DNA of 64,000 nucleotides from Telmatactis stephensoni (lineage: Eukaryota > Cnidaria > Anthozoa > Actiniaria > Isophelliidae), in contig JALIZF010001686.1 in the NCBI GenBank assembly GCA_029948255.1, positions 310,001 through 374,000 on the forward strand, in the 5' to 3' direction. The translations under genes and the position numbers were made by a program. The first letter of the stretch is position 1; each line of letters begins with the position of its first letter. Under the pieces are notes generated by a model. That model was not told the DNA's origin. It searched no databases and worked only from the letters and a program-made list of their open reading frames with translations. Below are positions 46,101 to 54,107 of this stretch, one piece after another.

Positions 46101-47575
46101 ATGCTAAAAACCACAAATTGTATAAATTAAATTTATCATATCTTAGTGAAAATATATGTCTGCAGAGTCCTTTGATAAAGCAGATGAATAATGAAATGTC
46201 CAGTTTGAGACTTTTTGATACTGATGGAAGTCAATCGATGTTGTAACTAATATAAAAAGCTTAGCTACTCTGAAAACATTATTACTGTTTTTTTCAAAAT
46301 ATGGGATTGAAATTCTAAAAAGATATTGATTTATACCCCATATTATTTATTGTCAAGCAACTTTTTCAACCCTACCAAAGAGGACATCCCAGCAGTAATT
46401 ACAGGCAATATGCTTATTCCTTTATTACATTATTTGTCTTTCATTCTAGGGGCTGCAAGGACTTACTTCAAGTCACTGCATGATGGTTTTACTAGGAAAA
46501 AGAATGGAAAACAAGAAGAACATGCATTGCAATGCAGACGTCAAGGAAGAGTAAGAGATGTAAGTATGATGATTTTGATGTGATCTGTATTATTTCTTTG
46601 TTTTTTTTTTTTTCTTGTTTTGTTTTTGTTTGTTTGTTTGTTTGTCTTTTGCTTTCTCTAAGCACAAAACAAGTAAAACAAAAGAAAATGGAGATGTGAT
46701 ATACTTGTGTCATGAGTAGCATTTACTTTTGGTCTACAACTTGTTTTGAATTGTGGTTGTCTAAGTGATGAGTGCTGGCATTCGCTGCTGTGGTCAGGGT
46801 TGGGGCACTAGATCCTAGGTAAACTGAGTTAAATCAACATGTGAGTTCAGTGTTGTATGAAAACTATTTAATTTAGAATTAGTGAATGTGAGTGACAGCA
46901 GATGAGAACCATTGTTGATGTACTGCTTTTGTGAAAAAGTATTTTTATATTTAGATATTTCTTTTCACCATGTGTAAGATGAATTCCAAATAATTTCTCT
47001 AGCAATGTATATTACTCTTGATATTGATCATGGGTGCAAAAGATGAATAAGTATAGGTTATATAATTTATATATTGAGTTTTTGTTTGAGGTTTACTTTA
47101 CTGCCTGCTATGAGATTAAAACTTACATCATTGTACTTTATAGCAAGTACTGCAAATGCTTGACACTGATATGTCTCTCTACTTTTGATTGCAGAAAGCA
47201 GATAAAAGACTTCTAGCCCTCGAAAATATGGAATGGTCGGATGCAAGAAAGGACATGGTCAGAGTAGTCCTTACCCCAGAGTACATGAGTTCTGAGGAGA
47301 GCGATATGAGTGATGGGGAAGCTGGTCCCATCCTAAAGGGATATCATGTAAAGAAACTTCCTTGGGAGCGAACAAGATTGTCAATTTTCAAAAAAGAGCT
47401 AGATTTAAAATACTTGACAATGCTGCCAACAAGGGCAAGAAGCAGCATATTGCCAAGGGAACAACACAAGCAAAAGTCAGACAGGCCCCTTCCAGCTGAG
47501 CCTAAATCTTGGGCTGTACGTGTTCCACAAGCCAATTCATCCACTCCATCTCTAAATGTTTCACCAATGTTTTGA
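34112..47575 (+). CDS. Five-exon gene of unknown function, 304 residues
   Basis: Exons 34112-34354, 35304-35377, 35561-35667, 46450-46559 and 47195-47575 join in phase 0,2,1,0 with GT..AG borders and total 915 bases (304 codons plus stop). ATG 34112 or 34136 could start. Exon 1 is a probable coiled coil (MERSLKENEELRKAIIQRDQ) followed by basic KPAKRRRC, a likely nuclear signal. Exon 2 is KMYKLLKEEKEDFKGYYLSE; exon 3 ends KCPWTPAQLR; exon 4 is basic (GAARTYFKSLHDGF; RRQGRVRD); exon 5 has LTPEYMSSEESDMSDGEAGP and a basic tail. No known domain. It looks like a nuclear, possibly DNA-binding protein. It lies wholly between the TIRs of the candidate transposon, with 10.8-kb intron 3 holding the nested retroelements. 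Confidence 0.72.
35959..36033 (+). repeat. Left LTR, 75 bp
   Basis: Begins TG and ends CA; identical to 45424-45498. It is unusually short for a Gypsy LTR. I see no standard TATA box within it. Confidence 0.92.
36099..37107 (+). CDS. Gypsy gag and start of protease (first part of gag-pol)
   Basis: ATG at 36099 follows the primer site. The capsid-like part includes LGIRWRRWKRSFTIYLTAKG and QPGEKIDQFVCRLRQKAFTC. Two zinc knuckles follow: CFNCNRLGHFARDSDC and CNECGARGHFAVCC. The frame then reaches the protease active site LIDSGASCNLID and is cut by the DIRS insertion at 37108. The downstream part (from 42370) is in the same frame, so before insertion this was one continuous polyprotein. Confidence 0.92.
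37359..38723 (+). CDS. DIRS ORF1 (gag-like)
   Basis: 454 residues from ATG 37359 to TGA 38721-38723. The N-terminus is rich in K, T, P and E; a basic KRRRDISPSELSDSTDD segment, a folded-looking middle (RLRPNTRSFDSRVQTVQNML; HANYELNMRRRECIKPDLNE), and a G/S/Y/R-rich end (YGRSRGYGGSNNYKYSRNSH) follow. No zinc knuckle. By position and composition it is the RNA-binding structural protein of DIRS elements. Its stop overlaps the start of the RT frame (gtga). Confidence 0.85.
   Translation: MAGTQDDMEMSTSNTGKTSVHKKTKKSSKTGNVIPRSETTPRNASGAERPTTEKPTVDEPAVNKPPEAAKPAEESELSKFGSMLTNSMLSLQETMSKQFEQLQSTIEKTWSIDEHELLGSSDEEDGSVMSENGAKNDYVGKRRDEPRPKRRRDISPSELSDSTDDGKRNTNSVSSKTGDNECEVLTAIAQRLTKTEPTDTTVNEQLAKLVNELMFKSKRPDESKLKEDGEKILRPQNCESLVVTKVDELIWNRLRPNTRSFDSRVQTVQNMLIKGVIEITKMLNSMLEMKTKTNVDKTSSSDEGNVEASTKIDKLIDKGMSAIEMLSHANYELNMRRRECIKPDLNEDYQTSLFSSSVPVNSFLFGGDTSKRLEDIDKTNRAVKKAMGKSNGQSSRKNKAFNKQYGRSRGYGGSNNYKYSRNSHSSSYSSSRRPFLGKRSYNQQEKKGKDRQKR
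38720..40843 (+). CDS. DIRS reverse transcriptase and RNase H
   Basis: 707 codons with no ATG at the start (gtgagc overlaps the ORF1 stop), so translation by frameshift or reinitiation is likely. RT motifs: KDGTYRLILNLKQFNQNI, MASVDFKDAYYSVPV (motif A), FPNGLACCPRKFTKLL (motif B), VPYIDDSYLQG (catalytic DD), LEFLGFILNS. RNase H: IIRSDASKEGWGAELN, INELELKAILFAL, RVESDNTTAVCYVN, AAHLPGKDNCIADCESR. A C-terminal extension (GPFEIDLFASRLNRQLEKYV; ILVPIWPTQTFF) typical of DIRS follows. Confidence 0.93.
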   Translation: MSSVPPETVSANPFYTCICFKNDKINLVPVDNFRAGRLKYFLTEWKELTSDKSILDTVAHSHIDLIDSSSESTCQQTTRLTCHVNAVEKAAIDNEIKILLSKGIIEECTPCVGQFLSPIFVRIKKDGTYRLILNLKQFNQNIEYHHFKMESIHTVTTLMRPNCFMASVDFKDAYYSVPVAEEHRKFLRFLWEGKLLQYTCFPNGLACCPRKFTKLLKPIYAELRKKGLINVPYIDDSYLQGQSEQECWENVKTTVMLFQKLGFIIHPKKSMFYPTQELEFLGFILNSVNMTIRITPAKALNLQSQCNKLLHKPQVIIRDLAHVIGLMVSSIPGVQLGMLFYRNLENEKIDCLKANNGNFDAICTISEACKADLRWWRENILSAKKKILQDDPDVIIRSDASKEGWGAELNDKRTGGRWFAEETDLHINELELKAILFALKSLCKNKTNTHIRVESDNTTAVCYVNNMGGSKSRPCNNIAREIWMWALEHNNWLTAAHLPGKDNCIADCESRVFNDRTEWQLQSAVFSELNILWGPFEIDLFASRLNRQLEKYVSWRPDPEATYIDAFSLSWTNKNLYVFPPFSQINRCLQKISQDQAEAVILVPIWPTQTFFATILTMLIDNPRLLPRKDNLLTLPHSSLLHPLRKKIQLMACLVSGKPWKQKAFLMKQKQSSSNPGVMEHKSNTTPILKGGYNFVVRGKLVELKLL
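40480..41643 (+). CDS. DIRS tyrosine recombinase
   Basis: 387 residues in a different frame, overlapping the RT ORF by about 364 bases. An N-terminal SAM-like part (KSWRDGTQKQYNSYFKRWLQ) is followed by the catalytic domain: TAQRVQSLHML (R), SAHSTRAAST (H-x-x-R), and FARHYNVP (nucleophile Y). The enzyme inserts the circular DNA copy, which explains the absence of a long target duplication. All catalytic residues are present and the ORF is intact. Confidence 0.93.
   Translation: MPSKDFTRSSRSCDPGTNMANTDILCDNTDNANRQPQTSSKERQPSDSTSFIIATSVKEKDPVDGLSCLREAMEAKGIPDEAKAIILKSWRDGTQKQYNSYFKRWLQFCSERKISRTEVTVNNALKFLTNLYEMGLRYSAINTARCALSSLNFDSRITIGNHPVIVRFMKGIYELRPVQSKYSSIWDVKNVLNLFRKWPSNEELSLKALSQKTVMLISLVTAQRVQSLHMLDTVNMMEMENSMTFQIGLIKQSKPTTKSAVIELQEYPQDEKICVLRALKCYLKRTACLRGKETKVFITHSKPYHAASKDTLRRWIKSCLAEGKIDTSMFSAHSTRAASTSSAFRAGLPLKLILEKAGWSNETTFARHYNVPVQSNEKSEFVKAVFE
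41994..42115. repeat. DIRS internal complementary region
   Basis: Bases 41994-42031 are the complement of the left end (ctcacgtgatccctaaatgt..gacgtagaag) and 42032-42115 the complement of the right end (aatttgaaaattaaacgaga then cttacctgg). Their junction predicts the circle joint as ..caaattcttctac... Confidence 0.9.
42258..42369. repeat. DIRS right inverted terminal repeat
   Basis: ctgatcttgcgcatgcgcgt then tgcaatctcac is the complement of 37130-37170 at the left end. The outer part runs to ttaattttcaaatt. It contains cttccaggtaagtctcg, a consensus splice donor. Confidence 0.88.
42370..45362 (+). CDS. Gypsy pol: protease end, RT, RNase H, integrase
   Basis: The frame is continuous with gag except for the DIRS. 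In order: protease C-terminal part (FTVIQGTGRSLIGKNTAERL), RT (SPLVVVPKSDGDVRVCIDMR; FSKLDLKWGFHQIEL; VSHIADDLVVYG with catalytic DD; FFGHVLSSQGV), RNase H (IVADAGPDGLGAVLVQ; TEKEALALVWACERF; LETDHKPLE), integrase H2C2 (HEGHQGIVKTKSRLRTKVWW then CKACYGCQ), DDE core (LAADLMGPMPTG; LKTDNGPQFVS; PQANGEVERQNRTLLK), and tail PERFKDYVMDKPK. It ends at 45362, 60 bases before the right LTR. No env gene. Intact. Confidence 0.95.
45424..45498 (+). repeat. Right LTR, 75 bp
   Basis: Identical to the left LTR, preceded by a polypurine tract and followed by the target duplication aatgg. Confidence 0.92.
45504..46449. other. Remainder of intron 3 of the five-exon gene
   Basis: AT-rich, with no ORF or clear repeat. 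It ends with acceptor ttctag at 46449. Confidence 0.5.
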
Positions 47576-48209
47576 TGTTATTATTGTTTGATATTATTAT
47601 TGGTTATATTGTGTTGTTCAGATATATATAGCTCATATAGTCCCTTTCACAATTCCCTATGCCATCTTGATGGTAGCTGTACCTTTGCATGGAAGCAAGA
47701 CAGAGGGTGACACTGGTCCTAGATGTTAGAAAAGGTATCTATCATTGTAAAAGCACCGTTTCCATCATGCTGAAAGGCTCAGCTACTTACAAGGTGGTGT
47801 AGGAAACTGTTAAGGATATTATTGTATTATGAAATTATTTTATTAATAGATAAATCTTCAGAACTGATGTCAGACAAAAATGGAATTGAACTTTTAAAGT
47901 AAGGAATCGTTAATGTTACACAATTTGATACATTTATTGAGTGCCATTTCAAGAGGTAATTATTAGTTTTTTATTTATACAATAATTTGTAAATATCTTA
48001 AAGAAACAAATTATATACACATATATTTATAATGTTACAGTTGCAAAAAAAATTGGTATTTCTAGCTACAATATTATTTATTTATAACTCTTCATTATGA
48101 AACTGTTTGAAAATAGGAATTTTCCAAAATTTGATATGCGATTTTAACAAACTTCTGTTCTGAATCCATTGAAATCAAAATATATTAAAATATTGTTATT
48201 TAACTTAAC
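47576..48209. other. Probable 3' UTR and spacer of the five-exon gene
   Basis: AT-rich with tttattattg and tattattattgg stretches. No ORF. It runs into the 54-bp tandem array at the right end of the candidate transposon. Confidence 0.45.
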
Positions 48210-48685
48210 GTGTCGTTTTCCTCGCAATATTGGAGCTTTACATCGTCAATGTGCGCTAAATTCTGTCGTTTTCCATGCGATAATTGGAACTTTACGTTGC
48301 CAATGTGCGCTGAATTCTGTCGTTTTCCATGCGATAATTGGAACTTTACGTTGCCAATGTGCGCTGAATTCTGTCGTTTTCCATGCGATAATTGGAACTT
48401 TACGTTGCCAATGTGCGCTGAATTCTGTCGTTTTCCATGCGATAATTGGAACTTTACGTTGCCAATATGCGCTGAATTCTGTCGTTTTCCATGCGATAAT
48501 TGGAACTTTACGTTGCCAATGTGCGCTGAATTCTGTCGTTTTTCTTGCGATAATTGGAACTTTACGTTGCCAATGTGCGCTAAATTCTGTCGTTTTACTT
48601 GCGATAATTGGAACTTTACGTTGCGAATGTGCGCTAAATTCTGCCGTTTTCCTAGCGATAATCGGATCTTTACGTTGAAAATACG
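48210..48685. repeat. 54-bp tandem array, about 8.8 units
   Basis: The unit gcgataattggaactttacg followed by ttgccaatgtgcgctgaatt and ctgtcgttttccat repeats with outer units more diverged than inner ones. The length divisible by three keeps three frames open, giving spurious Cys-rich ORFs on both strands. Each unit carries one TTTACG. Confidence 0.92.
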
Positions 48686-48900
48686 CTTATCCTTTACAAC
48701 GTAATTGGAAAGTAAATGAGTCATTTACGAAAATTTAGGCGAACGTAAAGCTGTTTATCATTGTTTCATTAAGCCAGCTTTACGTGTCAGTGAAAAGCGT
48801 ACGTAAAGTAGGGATTTCGATTACGGAAAGTTGTCGGAAAGAACTATAAAGTTGTTTTTTACGTAGGGTTTACGTCGTCAATACGTTGACTTAAATCTAT

Positions 48901-48914
48901 TTTTTCGTGCTGTG
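48901..48914. repeat. Right terminal inverted repeat of candidate transposon
   Basis: tttttcgtgctgtg is the complement of 32219-32232 with one mismatch, followed by TATT. Between the 54-bp array and this end, TTTACG/CGTAAA occurs at least seven more times. Confidence 0.65.
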
Positions 48915-49097
48915 TATTGCAAGAAGCTGTAAGTTAATTTTCATGGCTAAAAGCCTTTTTCATATAAAGTCGAAAGAGCTCATAACAAGCACTTCGGGTT
49001 GAGTTGAAAGCCAAACACAACGAAATCAGAACGCGTGATGTCACAGATATTGATTGTTACATCATGCGTGCGCGCGCATTTCAATAGCATCATGGGT

Positions 49098-50768
49098 CAA
49101 TCTCGTACCCAGGGCCTGCGTTCCTCTTGGTCAGCGACCGAGAAACGAAAGGCTCTGGCCAATACAGTTATTTGGAACACTCTGATTGGTTGACAGAACA
49201 ATAGAAGGAGCGTTTGAATTTTGCATTCTTCGCATATTTTGAGAATCAATATTTCTCGGAATTATCCTAAATTATTTCTTCCAGATTGATTTTCGATAAG
49301 TAAAATTGGTCAGAGTAGCCTGAACAATTGTCAGAATATAAAAAGATTGTCAGACTACTTCATATCGAGAGGGTATGAGCAAGCGATAAGATTTAGTGCA
49401 GTTTTAATAGGAGATTTGTGGCCTGTTGGTCGTTGAAGGTCGTGCTTTGAAGAGGGCCGTTGGACTATCGATTCAAATTCACTTAACAGACTTCAAAACG
49501 TGAAATAAATCACACAAATGACTCACATAAATATCATTCTTTACCTCTGAGTATATTTCTAAATACGGTGCATAAAAATAAGCTCTAGATCAGCAATTTT
49601 CTGTCACAGATAGAGCTTGACATGCGTAGTTGAGCCTAGTCCGTAAATAGCGGACTAAAAATTTGTATAGGCCCACAGGTAGCCCAAGCTTATATAATTT
49701 CTAAGAGAATGTATGGAGAAAATGAATTTTTACTAAAAAAAATATCAAATATGACAAATCAGTCATGAAACTTCGTCTGAATGTTTAAATAAACTTCCTC
49801 TATCACCCTGTGTTATGATTATTCGATTTAGCCGTTTTTCCCCCTTTAGTAATATAATAACTATATTATATTACTAAAGGGAAAAAAATTAAAAAACGGC
49901 TAAATCAAAAAATAGACCTCTATGAGGCCATGTGGTTACTGGCCTCAAATCCAAATATAGATATAGACGCATTTCATGGCCTGTCCCTGGTTGGGGGTGG
50001 GGGTAGGGGTTTACTTCGACTAGTGCATACCGACACACCAACTTTGTCCTAGTGCCCTTGGTAAGTTTATTGAAATTCAATATATTTTTATGTTCTATTT
50101 GACCTGATGCGTTTGGTCACGTAATGGATAAAACATCTGAAACATGAACGAAAAAATACACGATTTGTTATTGTGTCAAAAGCGCCGTTGTAGAAGTCTT
50201 TACGGCAAACAATTTAGATATATAGTGAAATAAAAAGTTGAATAAACTGGTATATTAGCAGGTAATATTTTTGCATGTGAGATATATAATAATACCATGC
50301 ATGATAATAGAAGCACAATGGCAAACACTAATAGCTGTTGACAGACAAATTATAGATCTTTACTACTGCGGCTTGTTGAACTACAGGCAACCAGTGTACG
50401 GTTCGAGGTGCGTACCGCGTCTTGTTAAAAAGTTTATTAACGACAACATGTCAATCGCTCTTACTCTAGCGGCAGCTAATCTAAATGTCCTTTTTAAGCC
50501 GGTTTTGGGCTTCTTTTACATGGGCACGAGTGAAGGCACGTGTGCGTCTAGTTAATAATCGACTTCAACACCCTCGGGACGGGTGAACGAAGTTCGCATA
50601 TCTTTCGGCTTGACAATTCGGCTCTACTTCGGGGATTTCCGAATTACGCACTCACGCACGCACCCTTGAAGCCCATGACACACAACATACCTTGTGATTG
50701 GCCAGAGCCTTTCGTTTCGATTCTCCGGTCGCTGACCAAGAGGGACGCAGGCTCTGGGTACGAGATTG
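49098..50768. mobile_element. Non-coding TIR element, 1.67 kb
   Basis: The left end caatctcgtacccagggcct then gcgt is mirrored at the right (acgcaggctctgggtacgag then attg). The repeat continues over about 75 bases (cttggtcagcgacc, aggctctggccaat). catcatgg occurs just outside both ends (49088-49095, 50769-50776), an 8-bp duplication, though two extra bases separate the left copy. No transposase is seen. An AT-rich perfect hairpin sits inside. Confidence 0.7.
49823..49912. repeat. Hairpin of about 45-bp arms
   Basis: gatttagccgtttttccccc then tttagtaatataat pairs with attatattactaaa..aaaacggctaaatc with almost no loop. Confidence 0.75.
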
Positions 50769-50822
50769 CATCATGGCTAAGAATATTGCACTATGGGTAG
50801 CACGTCCCCCCCCCCCCCCCCC

Positions 50823-51540
50823 GAAGTACTAACTAAGAATCAAACCGCCAATAGCGGATATAACTCGTGGATTGAGTTGTATGTACAGGCGAAAGCCCAT
50901 GAAGCATTGAGAGCTGAATGTTTTTATCTATTTAGTTTTTTTATTTCTGTGGAGTGCCTTTTGTGTAATCCTTAGCTTTTAGTAGCAATTTCAAGCCATA
51001 ATTTTATTCAATGAATAACACGCGTACTTTTATATGGAGCGTAAACTGGTTGCCTATGTTACATGACGTTGCATCAGACTCGATCATTGTAGCGTGACGG
51101 CGTATGATAAACTGATAAAATACTAGTCGCCTTTTGGAGCGAAATTGGTTTCCTGTATTGCGTGATGTTGCATCAGTCTCATTGTACGTTGCATCACGGT
51201 GAAAGGGGCCGCATTGTCTACTGTATTCCACACTTTAGACCAAACGAATGATAAATACAATTCCATTACATACAATGTATATAAATCTCTCATTTTATCA
51301 GTATCTGAGGCATTTGTTACAATATGCGTCTCAAAGTGTACAGCCAATATAAAGTCAATACAGTCAATTACACTAGATTTTACAAAAAGTCATTTTAGAT
51401 CCTGTGTTATTTTGGCCAAGTTACAATGCACAAGTTTCGCCTACAGCTGACTCGTCAAAGGTCACGGTGAATGAAAATGAAACATGTTTGCATTTTGATC
51501 AAATATTAATAATATAAGGAAAAGTCGAGTCAAATTCCCG
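50823..51540. other. No gene recognised
   Basis: A run of C (about 50808-50822) precedes it. A doubled motif around gttgcatcagactcgatcat and gttgcatcagtctcattgta (near 51070 and 51166) suggests an old repeat. Short ORFs here show no domain. Confidence 0.4.
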
Positions 51541-51936
51541 GGGGAGGGACTCCTATATATGAGAGGGCGGGAATGCTCGTCGGAAATTTTAAAAATGACC
51601 CCTAAAAGGTACCAAAGTCATATCCGGGGTGGGCGTGGCAATACATGTTTTTACCCCTAAAAGGTACCAACTCAAAAACACTAAATTTAACATTTTGCAT
51701 ATTTTAGTCAATCAAGCGATCAATTGTGTCTATTTATATACGAACAATTTGATGGTCGTGCAATCCCATCTTTGTTTCCAGTATTTAATCGTTGATGGAG
51801 GAAAAAATCACCCTAAAAGGTACCAGCAAGGTCTCTAGTAGTCCACTAAAGTCTGAGATACCCTAAAAGGTACCAGATCGCTGATTTTCACCCCTAAAAG
51901 GTACGACGAGCATCCCCGTCCAATTCCGATCGGAGT
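51541..51936. mobile_element. MITE-like repeat with five CCTAAAAGGTACC motifs
   Basis: The ends carry gggcgggaatgctcgtcg (about 51565) and its near complement cgacgagcatccccgtcc (about 51904). Inside, cctaaaaggtacc occurs near 51601, 51655, 51813, 51862 and, with a final g, 51893. Non-coding. Confidence 0.6.
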
Positions 51937-52079
51937 CATTTGACTAGATTTCATATAACAGACGGAATTTGTCATTTGATCGATGTCTTGACGATAAACT
52001 AGGAAATTTAAATTTTTGGTTTAATTTAAATTTAAAATTCTAGTCTAGTTGTAACTCTGCAGTACAATGTTCAGGCCTT

Positions 52080-54073
52080 TCACAGGACATTCACTATTAG
52101 AGAGGATTCCGCATTAGCAAGTCTAGAACCTATCAGTTTTAAATGTGTTTCTGCCATAGAATCCTTTTCTTTGCCTCTAAGGAGAAGACAGAACGGTAAC
52201 ATGCCAGAGAAGATGATGAGGCCACCAAAGATGTAGAAGGCTGGTACATAGGAATTGAACAGGTCAAACACAAAACCTGATGGATATAAATGAAAGCACA
52301 ATTACTTTCAACAAATATAGGGAAAACATATATACTTCAGGGCGCGAATGACTTCTAACCGTCTGGAAAGCAGGTTAGTGTGTGGTCGGCATGCAGAGCA
52401 TTCTTTATAAGATAGAAAACAGCGCTATATGTTGAAGTAAGTTTAGCACGTGATGCTCAAATCTGATCAAAAGCTGTGTCGATTCATGTCGCCTGAATTT
52501 TTTCCCAGTTGTCTCATTACACCCTGTGCTCGAATTAGTCCACCCGGTCAACAACAAAAGTCACCGGTGGGGGTGGGGGCACTATCAGATTCTGATCCCC
52601 GTCCACATCCGTGCGTCCGGGGTTTGCGCTCGCAATGCATTACTTGTCGCGACTTTTAAGATGGTGGACTGGCCACCTCATACTCTACCGCGACGGTAAG
52701 TATCTCTCTATATATGCACATCAACATAGACTAAGTTGACATATGCACAGTGTCATATCCTTACCAGCGATTGGTGTTCCAGAAAGAAGAGCAATAGACA
52801 CCACTGCATAACACATACTCAAGCCAACGTAAGACTTTCAGTGCATCAGGAAAACACGTTAAGAGAAAACTATACTGCGTTGACACAAATATTCCATTAC
52901 CAATACCATAGCATATCATCAATAATATAAAATGAGTATAGCCTTTAGCCTGGGTGAATAACAAAAAAGATAGCCCTATAATGAAAGACGACAATTGAAC
53001 ACATTGAAGAGCAGATAACCATCCTTTATCCACGACTTTGCCAATGAATAACACGAACAAATCCAGAACAGAGAGCCAGGCATAGATGAAGAGTATAGAG
53101 GTCTTGGAGGCTGGAATGTTTAGGTCTTTTGCAAACGATATCTATAAAAAAAATGCCTAAATCAAAAAGTAAAAAAATGTTAAAAAAGTCACTTAGTTTT
53201 CAATTAAGGCAGCTGCTTCAATAAATAATTGAAGAGGTGACACCTTGAGAATCGAATTAAAATATAATTGGTATATATAAATGTACTTTTCTATGGGAAA
53301 ATATCAAAGCCTTGACATCAAAAGTCACTTAAGCCATTTTCTAGGGCACCCCTTCAACCTGCCGATCTATTACACTGGTGTCTGGATGCAGTGCTGGCCG
53401 TACTGACTGTCATTTTTAGACAAGCCAGTGTCATTTTCTTTCATTAAAGCATTGTTTGAAAGGATTTTGGCCAATATTGAGCAATTATGGGCTCGAAATA
53501 CGAAGAAAAGATTTAAACTTTGTAAACACACACCATGTAACGGTAGAGGCTATTTCGCGAGCTTCAGAACGATCGACATTTCGCGTCAAAAGGTCCCGTT
53601 ATTAGGGCCAGATAAGGAATAGGTTTAGGGACAGGGACTGAGATAGGGTCTACCCCTAACCTAGCCCTAAACCTAATCCTAAAATCTAAAATCTATAGCT
53701 CTAATAATGGGGTCCTTTGACGCGAAATATCGTTCTGAAGCTCGCGAAATAGCCTCTACCCCCTGTAATACATTAGAATAAATGAATTATCCCTTGGGGC
53801 TGGTCATTATTCATAGAGCATAGGTCAGAGAAGGGGGGGGAGGTTACATATTTTTGGTCCACACTCTGTATGAATGTTTAATGTAAATGTCTGTGAGAGG
53901 GGGGGGGGGGGGGGGTTGCAAAAGTTGAGCATTACACTTTTCATTCGCACAAATGAAATTTGAGAAAGCAATGTGACACAAGAGACTGCAAACCGCTCCT
54001 AACGCTAATCCAATAAGATGAAAACAGAAAAACACATAAAACGTGACACAAGAAAGAGATCAATTTATCTGTT

Positions 54074-54107
<34 letters not shown>

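Larger units (their letters stand above)
32219..48914. mobile_element. Candidate DNA transposon with TTTACG subterminal repeats, enclosing a five-exon gene
   Basis: The left end cacagcatgaaaaa (32219-32232) and right end tttttcgtgctgtg (48901-48914) are inverted repeats with one mismatch in 14. TATT directly abuts both (32215-32218 and 48915-48918) as a 4-bp target duplication. Inside both ends TTTACG/CGTAAA motifs recur many times: a 369-bp tandem unit at the left, a 54-bp array at the right. Without the nested Gypsy it is about 7.15 kb. CAC ends, 4-bp duplication and subterminal repeats recall CMC (CACTA/Chapaev) elements, but no such transposase is recognisable. Confidence 0.6.

Noticed and set aside
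48210..48685. CRISPR-like array
   Set aside because: Units are contiguous tandem repeats with no unique spacers, in animal DNA.
48169..48724. Three overlapping ORFs of 164-174 residues with Cys-rich or KRQNSAHIGN repeats
   Set aside because: They arise from the 54-bp tandem unit, whose length is divisible by three; no start context or homologous fold supports coding.
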